From positions 3,024 to 33,410 of IMG/VR virus record IMGVR_UViG_3300030380_005628: 30,387 nt of DNA. One strand, written 5' to 3'. A program made the position numbers and the translations under genes. The notes beneath the pieces are model-generated. The model searched no databases and was not told the DNA's origin. It saw nothing but the letters and a program-made list of their open reading frames with translations. Source of the DNA: a virus. Below, piece after piece: positions 16,907-26,104 of the stretch. Within the stretch, counting starts at the first letter, position 1, and the number at the start of each line of letters is the position of its first letter.

Positions 16907-19900
16907 ATGTCTCAGCAAACAAATCTCAATGTAGCTCCTTATTTTGACGACTTTGATCCTGCTAACGACTACCACAAAGTCCTATTTAAACCAGGATTTC
17001 CGGTTCAGGCGAGAGAATTAACAACTTTACAATCTATTCTTCAGAATCAGATTGAAAAATTTGGACAGCACTTTTTTAAAGAAGGTGCAAAGGTAATACC
17101 TGGTAATACTGGATATAGTCAATTATACTATTGTGTTCAACTGCAAAATACATATCTTGGAGTTCCTGTTTCTGCATATGCTGATCAGTTAATTGGAACA
17201 AAAATTACTGGTGAAGAATCTGGAGTAACTGCTGTTGTTGATAAAATACTTTTACCTGAAGATTCTGAAAGAGGAAATCTTACACTCTATATTAACTACT
17301 TAAGTTCCAGTACAGCAAATAATTCAACTCAAACTTTTTCTGATGGTGAATCACTAAGTTGTAATCAAATTATCTCATCTGGTCTTCTTGGAAACTCAAC
17401 GATTGCTGCTGGATCGCCTTTCGCAAACGCTCTTGCTTCAGATGCATCTGCAACCGGATCTGCTTTTCAGATTCAACAAGGAGTATATTTTATTCATGGA
17501 AATTTTGTAAATGTTCAAACTGAAACTTTAATTCTGGATCAGTATGGAGAAAATCCAAACTACAGGATTGGTCTTCAAGTTACTGAAGAGATTGTTAATG
17601 CTGATGCTGATGAAACATTAAATGATAATTCTCAAGGATTTAATAATTATTCTGCTCCAGGAGCTGATAGATTAAAAATATCTGTAAGTTTATTTAAAAA
17701 ACCATTAACTGACTACAATGATGATCAGTTTGTAGAACTAGCAATCGTAGAAGATGGAAATATTAAAACTCCTACTAAAAGGGGAGATTTGGGTGGAGGA
17801 GTTGGATCTCTTGATATTAGAGATATTTTAGCAAGAAGAACATATGCAGAATCTGGAGATTATTATGTAAAGGCATTTGATCTCTCTGTTCATGAATCTC
17901 TCAATAATCAAAAAGGTAATAGAGGAGTATTTAATTCTGGGCAATTAACTTATGGTGGTCTAATTCCAACTGATGATTTAGCACTTTATAAATTTTCTCC
18001 AGGTAGAGCATTTGTTCGTGGATATGATATTGATGTTGCAAGCACTACGTATATTGATGTTCCAAAACCAAGAACAACAAAAACCATTGAAGATCAGTCT
18101 ATCATATACAATACAGGACCAACTTTAAAATTAAATAGAACTTTTAGAGCACCAGATGTTGGTATTGGCAATACGTATGTTCTTAGTTTAAGAGATCAAA
18201 GAGTTGGTGTAAACACTGATGGCACATCAGGAAATCCTGATCCAGCTGGAAAGGAGATTGGTGTAGCAAGAGTCTATGACTATAGATTAGAATCTGGATC
18301 ATATGATGCAAATAATAGTTCACTTAATCAATGGGATATCGCGTTATATGATGTTCAAACAACTGTAGATTTAGTTCTCAACCAACCGACTACACTCTCC
18401 GTTCCTACTTTTGTTCAAGGTTCTCGTAGTGGTGCAACTGCATTTTTAAAAGATGCAGTTTCCAATTCAAATGCATTATCTGTGTATGAAACTGAGGGAG
18501 ATTTTATAGTAAATGAACCTCTAGTATTTGATGGAGTTGCTAATGGTAGAATAGCCATTGCAGTAACTGCTCATGATTTATCTGCAGTTAAATCCGTATT
18601 TGGTTCAAATGATAGAGTAACTGGTATTAATACTTTTGCAGCAGATGTAATTCAATCAAAGAGTATAGTACTTGGAGTGGCAAATGTTTCCGAGGTATCT
18701 GGTGGCGTTAGTACAGTACGAAGTACAAATAATGCAATGCCTGGTGCATTTAAAGTAGGAGATCTTGTTGAATACACTAACACTGCAGTCAGTATAACTG
18801 ACCCTTCAATGGCAAGAGTTGTAGGTGTAGCAACTAATACTATTTCAATCGCTGCTGTAACTAATGTTCCTGGAATTGTAATCGGAGCTCTTCCAACAAG
18901 TGATGTTAATGTAAGTGATTTTAGATTAGTAACAACTAAATTGGATTCATCTTCGGATAATACACTTTATACTCATTTACCAAAAGCAAACATTGCTTCA
19001 GTTGATCTTACTAATGCAAATTTAGTTATTAGAAAAACTTTATCTGTAGACATTGCTTCTAATCGACTTTCCTCTCAAGTGACTGCAGCGGCAAATGAAA
19101 CATTTTTACCATTCGATGAAGAAAGATATTCTCTTATTAGATCTGATGGAACTGCAGAACCATTAACTGCAGACAAGGTGGCAATTGATTCTGCCGGAAC
19201 AGGACTTAACATTTTTGGTCTTGGAGCAAACGACACCGGAGCATCTTTAATTGTTTCTATTAGAAAAGTAAAACCAACATCAAAAATAAAAATTAAAAAT
19301 AGAGTTAAAACTCTAATTGTTGATAAATCAAATAACGCTGCCTCAGGAACTGGATCAACAACTGTAAACGATGGTCTGGACTATGGAGATGGTAATTTCC
19401 CATTCGGAACCAGAGTTCAGGATGAGACAATTTCATTAAATGTTCCTGATATTATCACAATTCATGGTATTTTTGAATCATCTGATACCAATGCTGCCTC
19501 TGCGCCAAAGGTTTCTTTAATTAATATCAATAGTACTTCTACCACAACAGCAGAATTATTGATTGGAGAATCCTTTACTGGTCAAACAACTGGGTCTGCA
19601 CAGATAGTTACTGAAAAACTTACCGCAGGTCAAATTTCATTCACTTCTACTAATGATGTACAATTAGTAGAAGGTGAAACAGTAATATTCCAAGAGAGTG
19701 GAGTTCAGGCAATAGTATCTGTCTTAGAATCTCCAAGTTTTGATATTTCTCAAAACTTTAGTTTTATTACTGGCCAGGAAGAAACTTTCTATGATCAAGG
19801 AAGAATAAAAAGAAAGCAAGGTAAATCTGCTCCAGCAAAACAATTAAAAATTTATTTCTCAAGTGCTTCATTTGATTCAACAGACAATGGAGATATTACC

Positions 19901-22900
19901 ACAGTAGAGTCTTATAAGAATTTTGAATATGGGTCCGAAATTAAGTCTGTCAATGGTTTCCGCATGTCGGATATTATTGATATTAGACCAAGAGTTTCTG
20001 AGTATACTGTCGCAGAAGATGCAAGATCTCCACTAGAATTTTTTGGAAGAACTTTTAATAGTGCTGGCAATTCTGCCACTAACATATTAGCGTCAGATGA
20101 ATCGATTCTAACAACATTTTCATATTATCAAGGTAGAATTGATAGAGTTTTCTTAGATAAGAATGGAAAGTTTCAAGTTGTTTATGGAACTCCATCTGAT
20201 CTTCCACGAAGACCTAATCCCGTTGATGAAGCATTGGAGGTCGCTGAAATTACGCTACCCCCATATCTCTATAATGTAAGTGAAGCATCTCTTAGATTCT
20301 TGGAACATAAAAGATTCCAAATGAAGGATATTAAAAATCTTGAAAATAGAATTAAGAGTCTTGAATTTTATACATCATTGTCTGTATTAGAGGCTAACAC
20401 AGCAAACTTACTCATAACTGACGGTGATGGTCTTAACAGATTTAAGTCTGGTTTCTTTGTTGATAATTTCTCTACATTTAGACCTCAAGAAAATCGTATT
20501 GGAATTAAAAATAGTATTGATAGAAAACATAAAGAGTTAAGACCAAGACACTATACAAATTCAGTCGATCTTATTTTTGGACCTGTTGTAGGTGTAGATC
20601 CAACTGCGGATTTAAATTTTGCTTCTATTGAAGGAACAAATATCAGAAAGGCAAATGATGTAATTACTCTCGATTATAGTGAAGTAGAATATATTAATCA
20701 ACCATTTGCGACTAGAACTGAAAGCGTAACTCCCTTCCTCATAAGTTTCTGGCAAGGAACTATGGAATTGAATCCTGCTTCAGATACTTGGGTAGATACC
20801 GTAAGAATTGATGCCAAGATTATTGATGTAGAGGGTGATTATGCTTCTACCGTAGAGCGTTTAGCAGATACAGAAGGTCTTGACCCACAAACCGGTTTTG
20901 CTCCTATTGTTTGGAATTCTTGGGAAGCAAATTGGACTGGTTTTGAATTTAATGATACTACTAGAACAACAACTTCTGGTTTCCGAAACGTCGGCGGCAC
21001 CAGAGGTGTTGGTGGTTGGATCAATGGTGGTTCAGGTGTTGCACAATTAGTTCAAACTCAAGTATCAGATGTAGTAGAAGAAACTCTCAGAGAGACAATA
21101 GAAACTGGTGTTGAGTCTAGAACTGGTCTTAGGACAATTGTTACAGAGCAGTTTGATACAGAGTCTGTCGGAGACAGAACTGTAAGTAGGGATCTTGTTC
21201 CATTCATGAGGTCAAGAAACGTTGAATTTGTTTCTAAGAGAATGAAACCTCTAACCAGAATGTACGCATTCTTTGACGGTGAAGATGTAACCAAATATTG
21301 TGTTCCTAAATTACTTGAAATTTCCATGGTCTCCGGAAATTTCCAAGTTGGGGAAACTGTTACGGGACGCATGACTCCTACTGGCCTTGGTTTGAATGAT
21401 AGAAATCCACCAAGAATTACATTCAGAGTTGCTCAGTCTAATCATAGAGAGGGTGAATATAACGCACCTGATCAAGTGTTCAGAGAAAATCCTTATAATG
21501 GAACTCCTTTAGGAGCAGTATACTCAGCATCTGCAACCATCCTCAACGTTGATACATTCTCACTTTCAAATGAAGCACAGGGGCAGTATAGTGGTTATGT
21601 TGCTCAGGGAATGGTTCTCAGAGGTGCTACAAGTGGTGCAGAGGCAACGATTGCAAATGTAAGGTTAGTTTCCGATTTAGCAGCAAACATTACAGGAAGT
21701 TTCTTTATTCCTAATCCAAACAATGTAAATCATCCAAGATTTGAGACAGGAACGAAAAACTTTGTTCTCATTAATGATGAGGATAATGATGTCAATGAAG
21801 CAACAACTGTTGCTGAGGAAGGATTTACCTCCTCTGGAACTCTTGAAACTATTCAAGAAAATATTCTTTCTATTAGAAATGCAAGAATTGAGCAAAGGCA
21901 GGAATTCCAGGAAAGAAACGTTAACCGAAATCTTGGAACACAAGTTGTTGGTTCTCAAGTTGTCGGTTCAACTTCCAGAGATGTTGTTGTTGGTTGGTAT
22001 GATCCACTAGCACAATCTTTCTTAGTTGAAGAAGAAACTGGAGTATTTGTCACCAAATGTGATGTTTACTTCAGGACAAAAGATGATATGGACATTCCTC
22101 TTGTGTTCCAACTCAGAACAATGGAGAATGGATTCCCAACACAAAAGATTCTTCCTTTCTCTGAGATTGTTATTGATCCTGCGGATATTGATACGTCAGA
22201 TGATGGATCTGTAGCAACTACAATTGAGTTTAAAGCTCCTGTTTACCTAGAGGGTGGTAATGAATATGCAATAGCACTTGCATCTAACTCAACTAAGTAT
22301 AGTGTTTACATATCGAGAATTGGTGAAAATGATCTTTTAAGTGATGTATTTATTTCAAACCAACCATATCTTGGATCTCTGTTTAAATCTCAGAACGCAT
22401 CTACTTGGGAAGCAAGTCAGTGGGAAGATCTTAAATTTATCATGTATAGAGCGGACTTTATTGATTCTGGAACGGTAGAATTTTACAGTCCAGAATTAAC
22501 TGAAGGTAATAGACAGATTCCAACTTTACAACCAGATTCAATTGTACTTTCTTCTAGAAAAATACGAGTTGGTCTTGGAACTACAGTTAAAGATTCTTCA
22601 TATGAATTTGGTAATACTTTCTTCCAACAAACAACTAATGCAACCGGTAATTTAGTTGGAACGGCAGGAACAGCTGCTGGGACATTAACAGTTTCAAATG
22701 CTGGTATTGGTTTGACTCCAAATGATGGATCACTTACCTTTACAGGAGTCAATCTTGTTACATTAAGTGGTAGTGGTAGAGGTGCTCAAGCTCAGGTCAG
22801 TGTTGTAGATGGTGTTGTTACTACTGCACGAGTAACTAATGCAGGTGGTAGTGGATATCAAGTAGGTGATGTTCTTGGAATCAATACAATTGGTAATGCT

Positions 22901-24460
22901 TCGGTCGGTAGAAATGTAAGACTAACAGTTTCTGCAATCGGTGATCCCAATGAACTTGTGCTTGATAATGTTCAAGGAGAGTTTGTTGTTGGTTCAGCAA
23001 AAACCATGATGTACATTAATAGTGCAGGAATTACAACCGAACTTAACTATGGATTCCCTGGAGGTGTTGGTGGTGATGTTCAAATTTCTACTATTAACGT
23101 TGAAAGTGATGGACTTCATGCAAAAGTTGAACATCAAAATCATGGAATGTACTTTATTGACAATAAAGTCATTCTATCTGGAATCTCTCCAGATGTTAAA
23201 CCAACCAGATTAACAGCATCTTATTCACCTGATTCTACTGCTGGAATTTCTGTTGTTGATGCTTCCAACTTTACCACATTTGAAAATGTTGGTGTAGGAA
23301 CAACCAATACTGGTTATCTACTAATTGGTGATGAAGTAATTGAATATACATCTGTCACCGGTAGTAATATTGGTGGTAACATTGTAAGAGGATCAAATCC
23401 AATAACATATCCAGTTGGAACTCCAGTATTTAAATATGAACTTGGAGGAGTCAATCTACACAGATTCAATAAAACTCATTCTCTGAGTGATGTTTCAATC
23501 GGAAGTTCAATTACTTTTGATTCGTATAATATTAAACTGGATATGTCGGAGAAATTCAACACTAACAATGATGATCGTAGTAATGATGTAGGATATCCAA
23601 AATTATACATTGCAGAATCTAAATCGACTGGAGGATTAGGAATCAAGGCAACTCAAAATATGCCATTTGAAATTATTACTCCAATTGTTCAAAATGTCAC
23701 TGTTAGAGGAACATCTCTTAGTGCTGAAGTTAGAACAATAACTGGTCAAAGTATTAGTGGAAATGAAATTGCATATATTGATGCTGGATTTGAACCATTA
23801 ATCGTTAACAAACCAAACTATCTTGATAGCACTAGAATACTTGCATCTAAAGTTAATGAGGATGCTAAACTAACTGCTATTGAGGGGTCCAAGTCCATGC
23901 AAATGAGGCTTAATTTGGTGACTACTGATTCTCGTGTATCACCAGTTGTTGATGGTCAAAGAGTTAGCACTATTCTTTCTTCAAATAGAGTTAATAGTGA
24001 GATTACAGACTTTGCAACAGATCCAAGAGCAAATGGAATCTTTACAGATCCAACTGCATGTCAATATGTGTCTAAGGAGATTACTCTAGAAAATCCAGGA
24101 ACTTCGTTGAAGGTCATACTGGATGCTCACATTAATGATTATTCTGATATAAGAGTGTTCTATGCCATTAGTAATAAAACTGGATTTAATCCAATCTTTG
24201 TTCCATTCCCAGGATATGCAAATCTGAATTCTAGAGGTCAAATTATTGATCCAGCTAACAATAATGGTGAACCTGATAGTTTTGTATCAAAAACACAAAC
24301 TTATGGTTTTGATAGTGAGTCAATTGAATTTAAAGAACATACATTTACTAGAGATCAACTGCCACCATTTAAATCCTATAGAATTAAAGTTCTATTGACA
24401 GGAACAAATCAAACTTATGTTCCAAGATTTAGAAACCTGAGAGTCCTTGCGTTAGCATAA
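16907..24460 (+). CDS. DUF4815 virion structural protein, 2517 residues
   Basis: The N-terminus (VAPYFDDFDPANDYHKVLF, then QARELTTLQSILQNQIEKFG) is typical of DUF4815 (Pfam PF16075) in T4-like cyanophages and large myoviruses. A second conserved mark is FSPGRAFVRGYDIDV around residues 364-378. Around 1130-1190 is a coiled-coil-like block, MKDIKNLENRIKSLEFYTSL followed by GDGLNRFKSGF. DPLAQSF at 1699-1705 starts a conserved beta region (VTKCDVYFRTKD). SGA, GxGY and RG modules occur at about nucleotides 17191 and 19549, 22680, and 23199. In T4 this position holds genes 9, 10, 11, 12 and wac, none of which is recognisable here, so it may supply outer-wedge or fibre-anchoring functions; that is inference. 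It starts six bases after gp8 and its stop overlaps the next ATG as TAATG. Confidence 0.85.
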   Translation: MSQQTNLNVAPYFDDFDPANDYHKVLFKPGFPVQARELTTLQSILQNQIEKFGQHFFKEGAKVIPGNTGYSQLYYCVQLQNTYLGVPVSAYADQLIGTKITGEESGVTAVVDKILLPEDSERGNLTLYINYLSSSTANNSTQTFSDGESLSCNQIISSGLLGNSTIAAGSPFANALASDASATGSAFQIQQGVYFIHGNFVNVQTETLILDQYGENPNYRIGLQVTEEIVNADADETLNDNSQGFNNYSAPGADRLKISVSLFKKPLTDYNDDQFVELAIVEDGNIKTPTKRGDLGGGVGSLDIRDILARRTYAESGDYYVKAFDLSVHESLNNQKGNRGVFNSGQLTYGGLIPTDDLALYKFSPGRAFVRGYDIDVASTTYIDVPKPRTTKTIEDQSIIYNTGPTLKLNRTFRAPDVGIGNTYVLSLRDQRVGVNTDGTSGNPDPAGKEIGVARVYDYRLESGSYDANNSSLNQWDIALYDVQTTVDLVLNQPTTLSVPTFVQGSRSGATAFLKDAVSNSNALSVYETEGDFIVNEPLVFDGVANGRIAIAVTAHDLSAVKSVFGSNDRVTGINTFAADVIQSKSIVLGVANVSEVSGGVSTVRSTNNAMPGAFKVGDLVEYTNTAVSITDPSMARVVGVATNTISIAAVTNVPGIVIGALPTSDVNVSDFRLVTTKLDSSSDNTLYTHLPKANIASVDLTNANLVIRKTLSVDIASNRLSSQVTAAANETFLPFDEERYSLIRSDGTAEPLTADKVAIDSAGTGLNIFGLGANDTGASLIVSIRKVKPTSKIKIKNRVKTLIVDKSNNAASGTGSTTVNDGLDYGDGNFPFGTRVQDETISLNVPDIITIHGIFESSDTNAASAPKVSLININSTSTTTAELLIGESFTGQTTGSAQIVTEKLTAGQISFTSTNDVQLVEGETVIFQESGVQAIVSVLESPSFDISQNFSFITGQEETFYDQGRIKRKQGKSAPAKQLKIYFSSASFDSTDNGDITTVESYKNFEYGSEIKSVNGFRMSDIIDIRPRVSEYTVAEDARSPLEFFGRTFNSAGNSATNILASDESILTTFSYYQGRIDRVFLDKNGKFQVVYGTPSDLPRRPNPVDEALEVAEITLPPYLYNVSEASLRFLEHKRFQMKDIKNLENRIKSLEFYTSLSVLEANTANLLITDGDGLNRFKSGFFVDNFSTFRPQENRIGIKNSIDRKHKELRPRHYTNSVDLIFGPVVGVDPTADLNFASIEGTNIRKANDVITLDYSEVEYINQPFATRTESVTPFLISFWQGTMELNPASDTWVDTVRIDAKIIDVEGDYASTVERLADTEGLDPQTGFAPIVWNSWEANWTGFEFNDTTRTTTSGFRNVGGTRGVGGWINGGSGVAQLVQTQVSDVVEETLRETIETGVESRTGLRTIVTEQFDTESVGDRTVSRDLVPFMRSRNVEFVSKRMKPLTRMYAFFDGEDVTKYCVPKLLEISMVSGNFQVGETVTGRMTPTGLGLNDRNPPRITFRVAQSNHREGEYNAPDQVFRENPYNGTPLGAVYSASATILNVDTFSLSNEAQGQYSGYVAQGMVLRGATSGAEATIANVRLVSDLAANITGSFFIPNPNNVNHPRFETGTKNFVLINDEDNDVNEATTVAEEGFTSSGTLETIQENILSIRNARIEQRQEFQERNVNRNLGTQVVGSQVVGSTSRDVVVGWYDPLAQSFLVEEETGVFVTKCDVYFRTKDDMDIPLVFQLRTMENGFPTQKILPFSEIVIDPADIDTSDDGSVATTIEFKAPVYLEGGNEYAIALASNSTKYSVYISRIGENDLLSDVFISNQPYLGSLFKSQNASTWEASQWEDLKFIMYRADFIDSGTVEFYSPELTEGNRQIPTLQPDSIVLSSRKIRVGLGTTVKDSSYEFGNTFFQQTTNATGNLVGTAGTAAGTLTVSNAGIGLTPNDGSLTFTGVNLVTLSGSGRGAQAQVSVVDGVVTTARVTNAGGSGYQVGDVLGINTIGNASVGRNVRLTVSAIGDPNELVLDNVQGEFVVGSAKTMMYINSAGITTELNYGFPGGVGGDVQISTINVESDGLHAKVEHQNHGMYFIDNKVILSGISPDVKPTRLTASYSPDSTAGISVVDASNFTTFENVGVGTTNTGYLLIGDEVIEYTSVTGSNIGGNIVRGSNPITYPVGTPVFKYELGGVNLHRFNKTHSLSDVSIGSSITFDSYNIKLDMSEKFNTNNDDRSNDVGYPKLYIAESKSTGGLGIKATQNMPFEIITPIVQNVTVRGTSLSAEVRTITGQSISGNEIAYIDAGFEPLIVNKPNYLDSTRILASKVNEDAKLTAIEGSKSMQMRLNLVTTDSRVSPVVDGQRVSTILSSNRVNSEITDFATDPRANGIFTDPTACQYVSKEITLENPGTSLKVILDAHINDYSDIRVFYAISNKTGFNPIFVPFPGYANLNSRGQIIDPANNNGEPDSFVSKTQTYGFDSESIEFKEHTFTRDQLPPFKSYRIKVLLTGTNQTYVPRFRNLRVLALA
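22672..22935 (+). repeat. GxGY modules in the DUF4815 protein
   Basis: A degenerate copy (TLTVSNAGIGLTPNDGSL) is followed by a clear one (VTTARVTNAGGSGYQVGDVL), with GSGRGAQAQVSV between them. The layout is the same as in gp8. Confidence 0.5.
23199..23447 (+). repeat. 'RG' module in the DUF4815 protein
   Basis: The segment contains TAGISVVDASNF, GYLLIGDEVIEYT and NIVRGSNPITYPVGTPVF. It matches the pattern of the RG modules in the giant protein and gp15. Confidence 0.5.
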
Positions 24461-24681
24461 TGTATAAAGTTAAAGATCATGCGGATCTTTTGAGAGATCC
24501 GCACACTGGTGCAATTGTAAATTCTAATTCTTTAGATCATGCCAAATATGTAAAGAGACGTGAGGCAAAAGATAAAGAGCATCAAAAGGTACAAACAATT
24601 GAGGATGAAGTTGCTAGTATGAAAGATGATATTGATGAAATCAAATCACTATTAAAGGAGTTAATCAATGGACCCAAATGA
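24460..24681 (+). CDS. Small conserved-type phage protein, 73 residues, C-terminal coiled coil
   Basis: The N-terminal part, HADLLRDPHTGAIVNSNS, resembles small proteins seen in T4-like cyanophages at this place, in which an RDPxxxAxxN core is conserved. The C-terminal 30 residues (IEDEVASMKDDIDEIKSLL) have heptad-like spacing and should form a coiled coil, so it probably oligomerises or binds a virion protein. The start codon overlaps the stop of the DUF4815 gene by one base (TAATG), indicating translational coupling. The first codons contain two mutually exclusive inverted repeats, described separately. Function is unknown; a virion or assembly role is inferred from the neighbours. Confidence 0.75.
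   Translation: MYKVKDHADLLRDPHTGAIVNSNSLDHAKYVKRREAKDKEHQKVQTIEDEVASMKDDIDEIKSLLKELINGPK
24472..24503 (+). repeat. Overlapping inverted repeats at the start of the 73-residue gene
   Basis: TGCGGATCT (24480-24488) and AGATCCGCA (24495-24503) form a perfect 9-bp stem with a 6-base loop. AAAGATC (24472-24478) and GATCTTT (24484-24490) form a competing 7-bp stem with a 5-base loop. Both share 24484-24488. No T-run follows, so it is not a standard terminator. Confidence 0.6.
24654..24660 (+). promoter_or_regulatory. Strong Shine-Dalgarno site for the 60-residue gene
   Basis: AAAGGAG lies seven bases before ATG 24668, inside the preceding coding sequence. It is the best ribosome binding site in the window and supports this short gene being real. 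Confidence 0.75.
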
Positions 24682-24850
24682 TATTAGTTTAGATAATCTT
24701 TCTAAGAGTTTTGAATATGCCAAGTTGTCCGGTGAAATAGATAGTTGTAATGATATTGAAGAACTTAGAAATATTGCTAAGTGTTTTTGTAAACTTTATT
24801 ATAAACAGCAGGAAACAATGCAAGTAATGGGTTTAGCAAATGGCAACTAA
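24668..24850 (+). CDS. Small helical protein, 60 residues, unknown function
   Basis: This acidic, mostly helical-looking protein (LDNLSKSFEYAKLSGEIDSC, then NDIEELRNIAKCFCKLYYKQ and QETMQVM) has three cysteines and no membrane segment. The start is well supported by an AAAGGAG site and by a 14-base overlap with the previous gene; the end overlaps the next gene by 11 bases. Such tight packing suggests co-translation with its neighbours. I do not recognise a named family with confidence, although proteins of this size with a LKLYxKQQE-like helix occur in cyanophages. A superficial likeness to NblA was considered and not accepted. Confidence 0.72.
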   Translation: MDPNDISLDNLSKSFEYAKLSGEIDSCNDIEELRNIAKCFCKLYYKQQETMQVMGLANGN

Positions 24851-25229
24851 AAACGTAACCTTTGATCCTGATGCTGGAATACCAAAAGGTGTGAACCTAA
24901 CCATTCACACTGGATCAGATTTTGCGACAAATTTCAATGTTGTCAATACTTCTAATAGTGCCTTTAATCTTACTGGTTATAGTGGATCATCTGCAATGTC
25001 TAAAAGTGTTGCTATCGGAGCAACACTTGGTATTACAACTTCATTTGCTGTTGGGTTCACAAGTGCCTATGACGGTAAGTTCAAAGTATCTTTAAACTCC
25101 ACACAAACAAGAAGTTTGGATGAAGGAAGATACGTTTACAATGTATTAGTAAGTTCAGGCACCACAGTTTATAGTATTGTAAACGGTAATGTTTTAGTTA
25201 TTGCAGGAATAACTACAGCACCGTCATAA
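24840..25229 (+). CDS. Small beta-rich virion protein, 129 residues
   Basis: The protein MATKNVTFDPDAGIPKG continues with alternating strands: LTIHTGSDFATNFNVVNTS, FNLTGYSGSSAMSK, GKFKVSLNSTQTRSLDEGRY and VYNVLVSSGTTVYSIVNGNV. This order (strand, ND/TS turn, NLTGY, then L-x-x-GRYVY and a final GNVLV strand) is typical of small structural proteins in T4-like cyanophages and recalls the N-terminal beta-sandwich of baseplate upper proteins; the latter comparison is structural inference. The start overlaps the preceding gene by 11 bases. Its TAA stop is inside the late promoter motif for gp13. It is likely a virion component, perhaps a decoration or fibre-attachment protein. Confidence 0.7.
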   Translation: MATKNVTFDPDAGIPKGVNLTIHTGSDFATNFNVVNTSNSAFNLTGYSGSSAMSKSVAIGATLGITTSFAVGFTSAYDGKFKVSLNSTQTRSLDEGRYVYNVLVSSGTTVYSIVNGNVLVIAGITTAPS

Positions 25230-25232
25230 ATA
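25225..25232 (+). promoter_or_regulatory. T4-type late promoter motif before gp13
   Basis: CATAAATA overlaps the stop codon TAA 25227-25229 and ends 22 bases before ATG 25255. It probably drives gp13 and gp14. Confidence 0.6.
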
Positions 25233-25254
25233 TAGTTACGGAATTAGTGTATAA

Positions 25255-26100
25255 ATGGCTCAACCCGCAAGCAGGTCTGACCTCGTAAACTACTGTAAGA
25301 GACAACTGGGGGCACCAGTATTAGAAATCAATGTTGCCGATGAGCAAATTGATGATCTAATAGATGATGCACTACAGTATTTTTATGAAAGACATTTTGA
25401 TGGTGTTGTTCAGACTTTTCTAAAATACAAAATTACTGAAGCAGATATTGATAGAGGTAGGACAAGAGGAAATAATAAAACAGTTGGAATTGTAACTACA
25501 ACTGCAGATGCAAATATTGATAATCAAACAGTAACTTTCTCATACGAAGAGAATAGTAATTATATTCAAGTACCACCATCAGTTATTGGGATAACTAAAA
25601 TTTTTAAATTTGATGGTGCAAACACTGTAACTAACAACATGTTCAGTGTAAAATATCAGATGTTCCTTAATGACATATATTATTTTGGAGGAACTGAATT
25701 ACTAACTTATGCAATGACAAGATCCTATCTTGAAGATATGGACTTTTTGCTGAACACACAAAAACAAATTAGATTTAATCAAAGACAAGATAGACTTTAC
25801 TTAGACATTGATTTTGCAGAACTAAGTAAAGATAATTATATCGTCCTTGATTGTTATAGATTACTTGATCCAAATCAGTTTACAAGAGTTTGGAATGACT
25901 CTTTCTTGAAACGATATGTAACTCAACTAATCAAACGTCAGTGGGGACAAAATCTAATGAAGTTCCAGGGAGTTAAATTACCTGGAGGTATTGAATTGAA
26001 TGGTAGACAAATCTATGATGATGCACAAAAAGAACTAGATTCTATCAGAGAGATAATGTCTAATACTTATGAAATTCCCCCTATGGACATGATTGGTTAA
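25255..26100 (+). CDS. 13: Neck / head completion protein gp13
   Basis: This 281-residue protein (T4 gp13 is 309) with gp14 forms the neck that closes the filled head and joins it to the tail. Family landmarks are QLGAP at residues 17-21 (T4 RLGAP), the helical DEQIDDLIDDALQYFYERHF ending in DGV around 29-51, and the C-terminal WGQNLMKFQGVKLPGG from residue 230 followed by NGRQIYDDAQKELDSIRE, which parallels T4 HQGMMLPGGVTIDGQRL. It has its own late promoter motif. The gp14 start follows the gp13 stop by four bases, so the two partners are made together. Confidence 0.92.
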   Translation: MAQPASRSDLVNYCKRQLGAPVLEINVADEQIDDLIDDALQYFYERHFDGVVQTFLKYKITEADIDRGRTRGNNKTVGIVTTTADANIDNQTVTFSYEENSNYIQVPPSVIGITKIFKFDGANTVTNNMFSVKYQMFLNDIYYFGGTELLTYAMTRSYLEDMDFLLNTQKQIRFNQRQDRLYLDIDFAELSKDNYIVLDCYRLLDPNQFTRVWNDSFLKRYVTQLIKRQWGQNLMKFQGVKLPGGIELNGRQIYDDAQKELDSIREIMSNTYEIPPMDMIG

Positions 26101-26104
26101 AAAT

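Noticed and set aside
21741-22214. Two + strand frames inside the DUF4815 gene
   Set aside because: They are out-of-frame readings within the conserved DPLAQSF region, with no Shine-Dalgarno site.
24480-24503. The 9-bp hairpin as a transcription terminator
   Set aside because: No T-run follows and it is within the coding start of a gene with downstream partners.
24668-24850. Possible NblA-like phycobilisome degradation protein
   Set aside because: Size and helical content are similar, but the NblA core residues are not convincingly present and the location in a virion cluster argues against it. A profile search against PF04485 would settle it.
26093-26104. TTG start for gp14, four codons upstream
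   Set aside because: ATG 26105 gives the expected MLNPYF N-terminus, and the TTG would overlap the end of gp13 without support.
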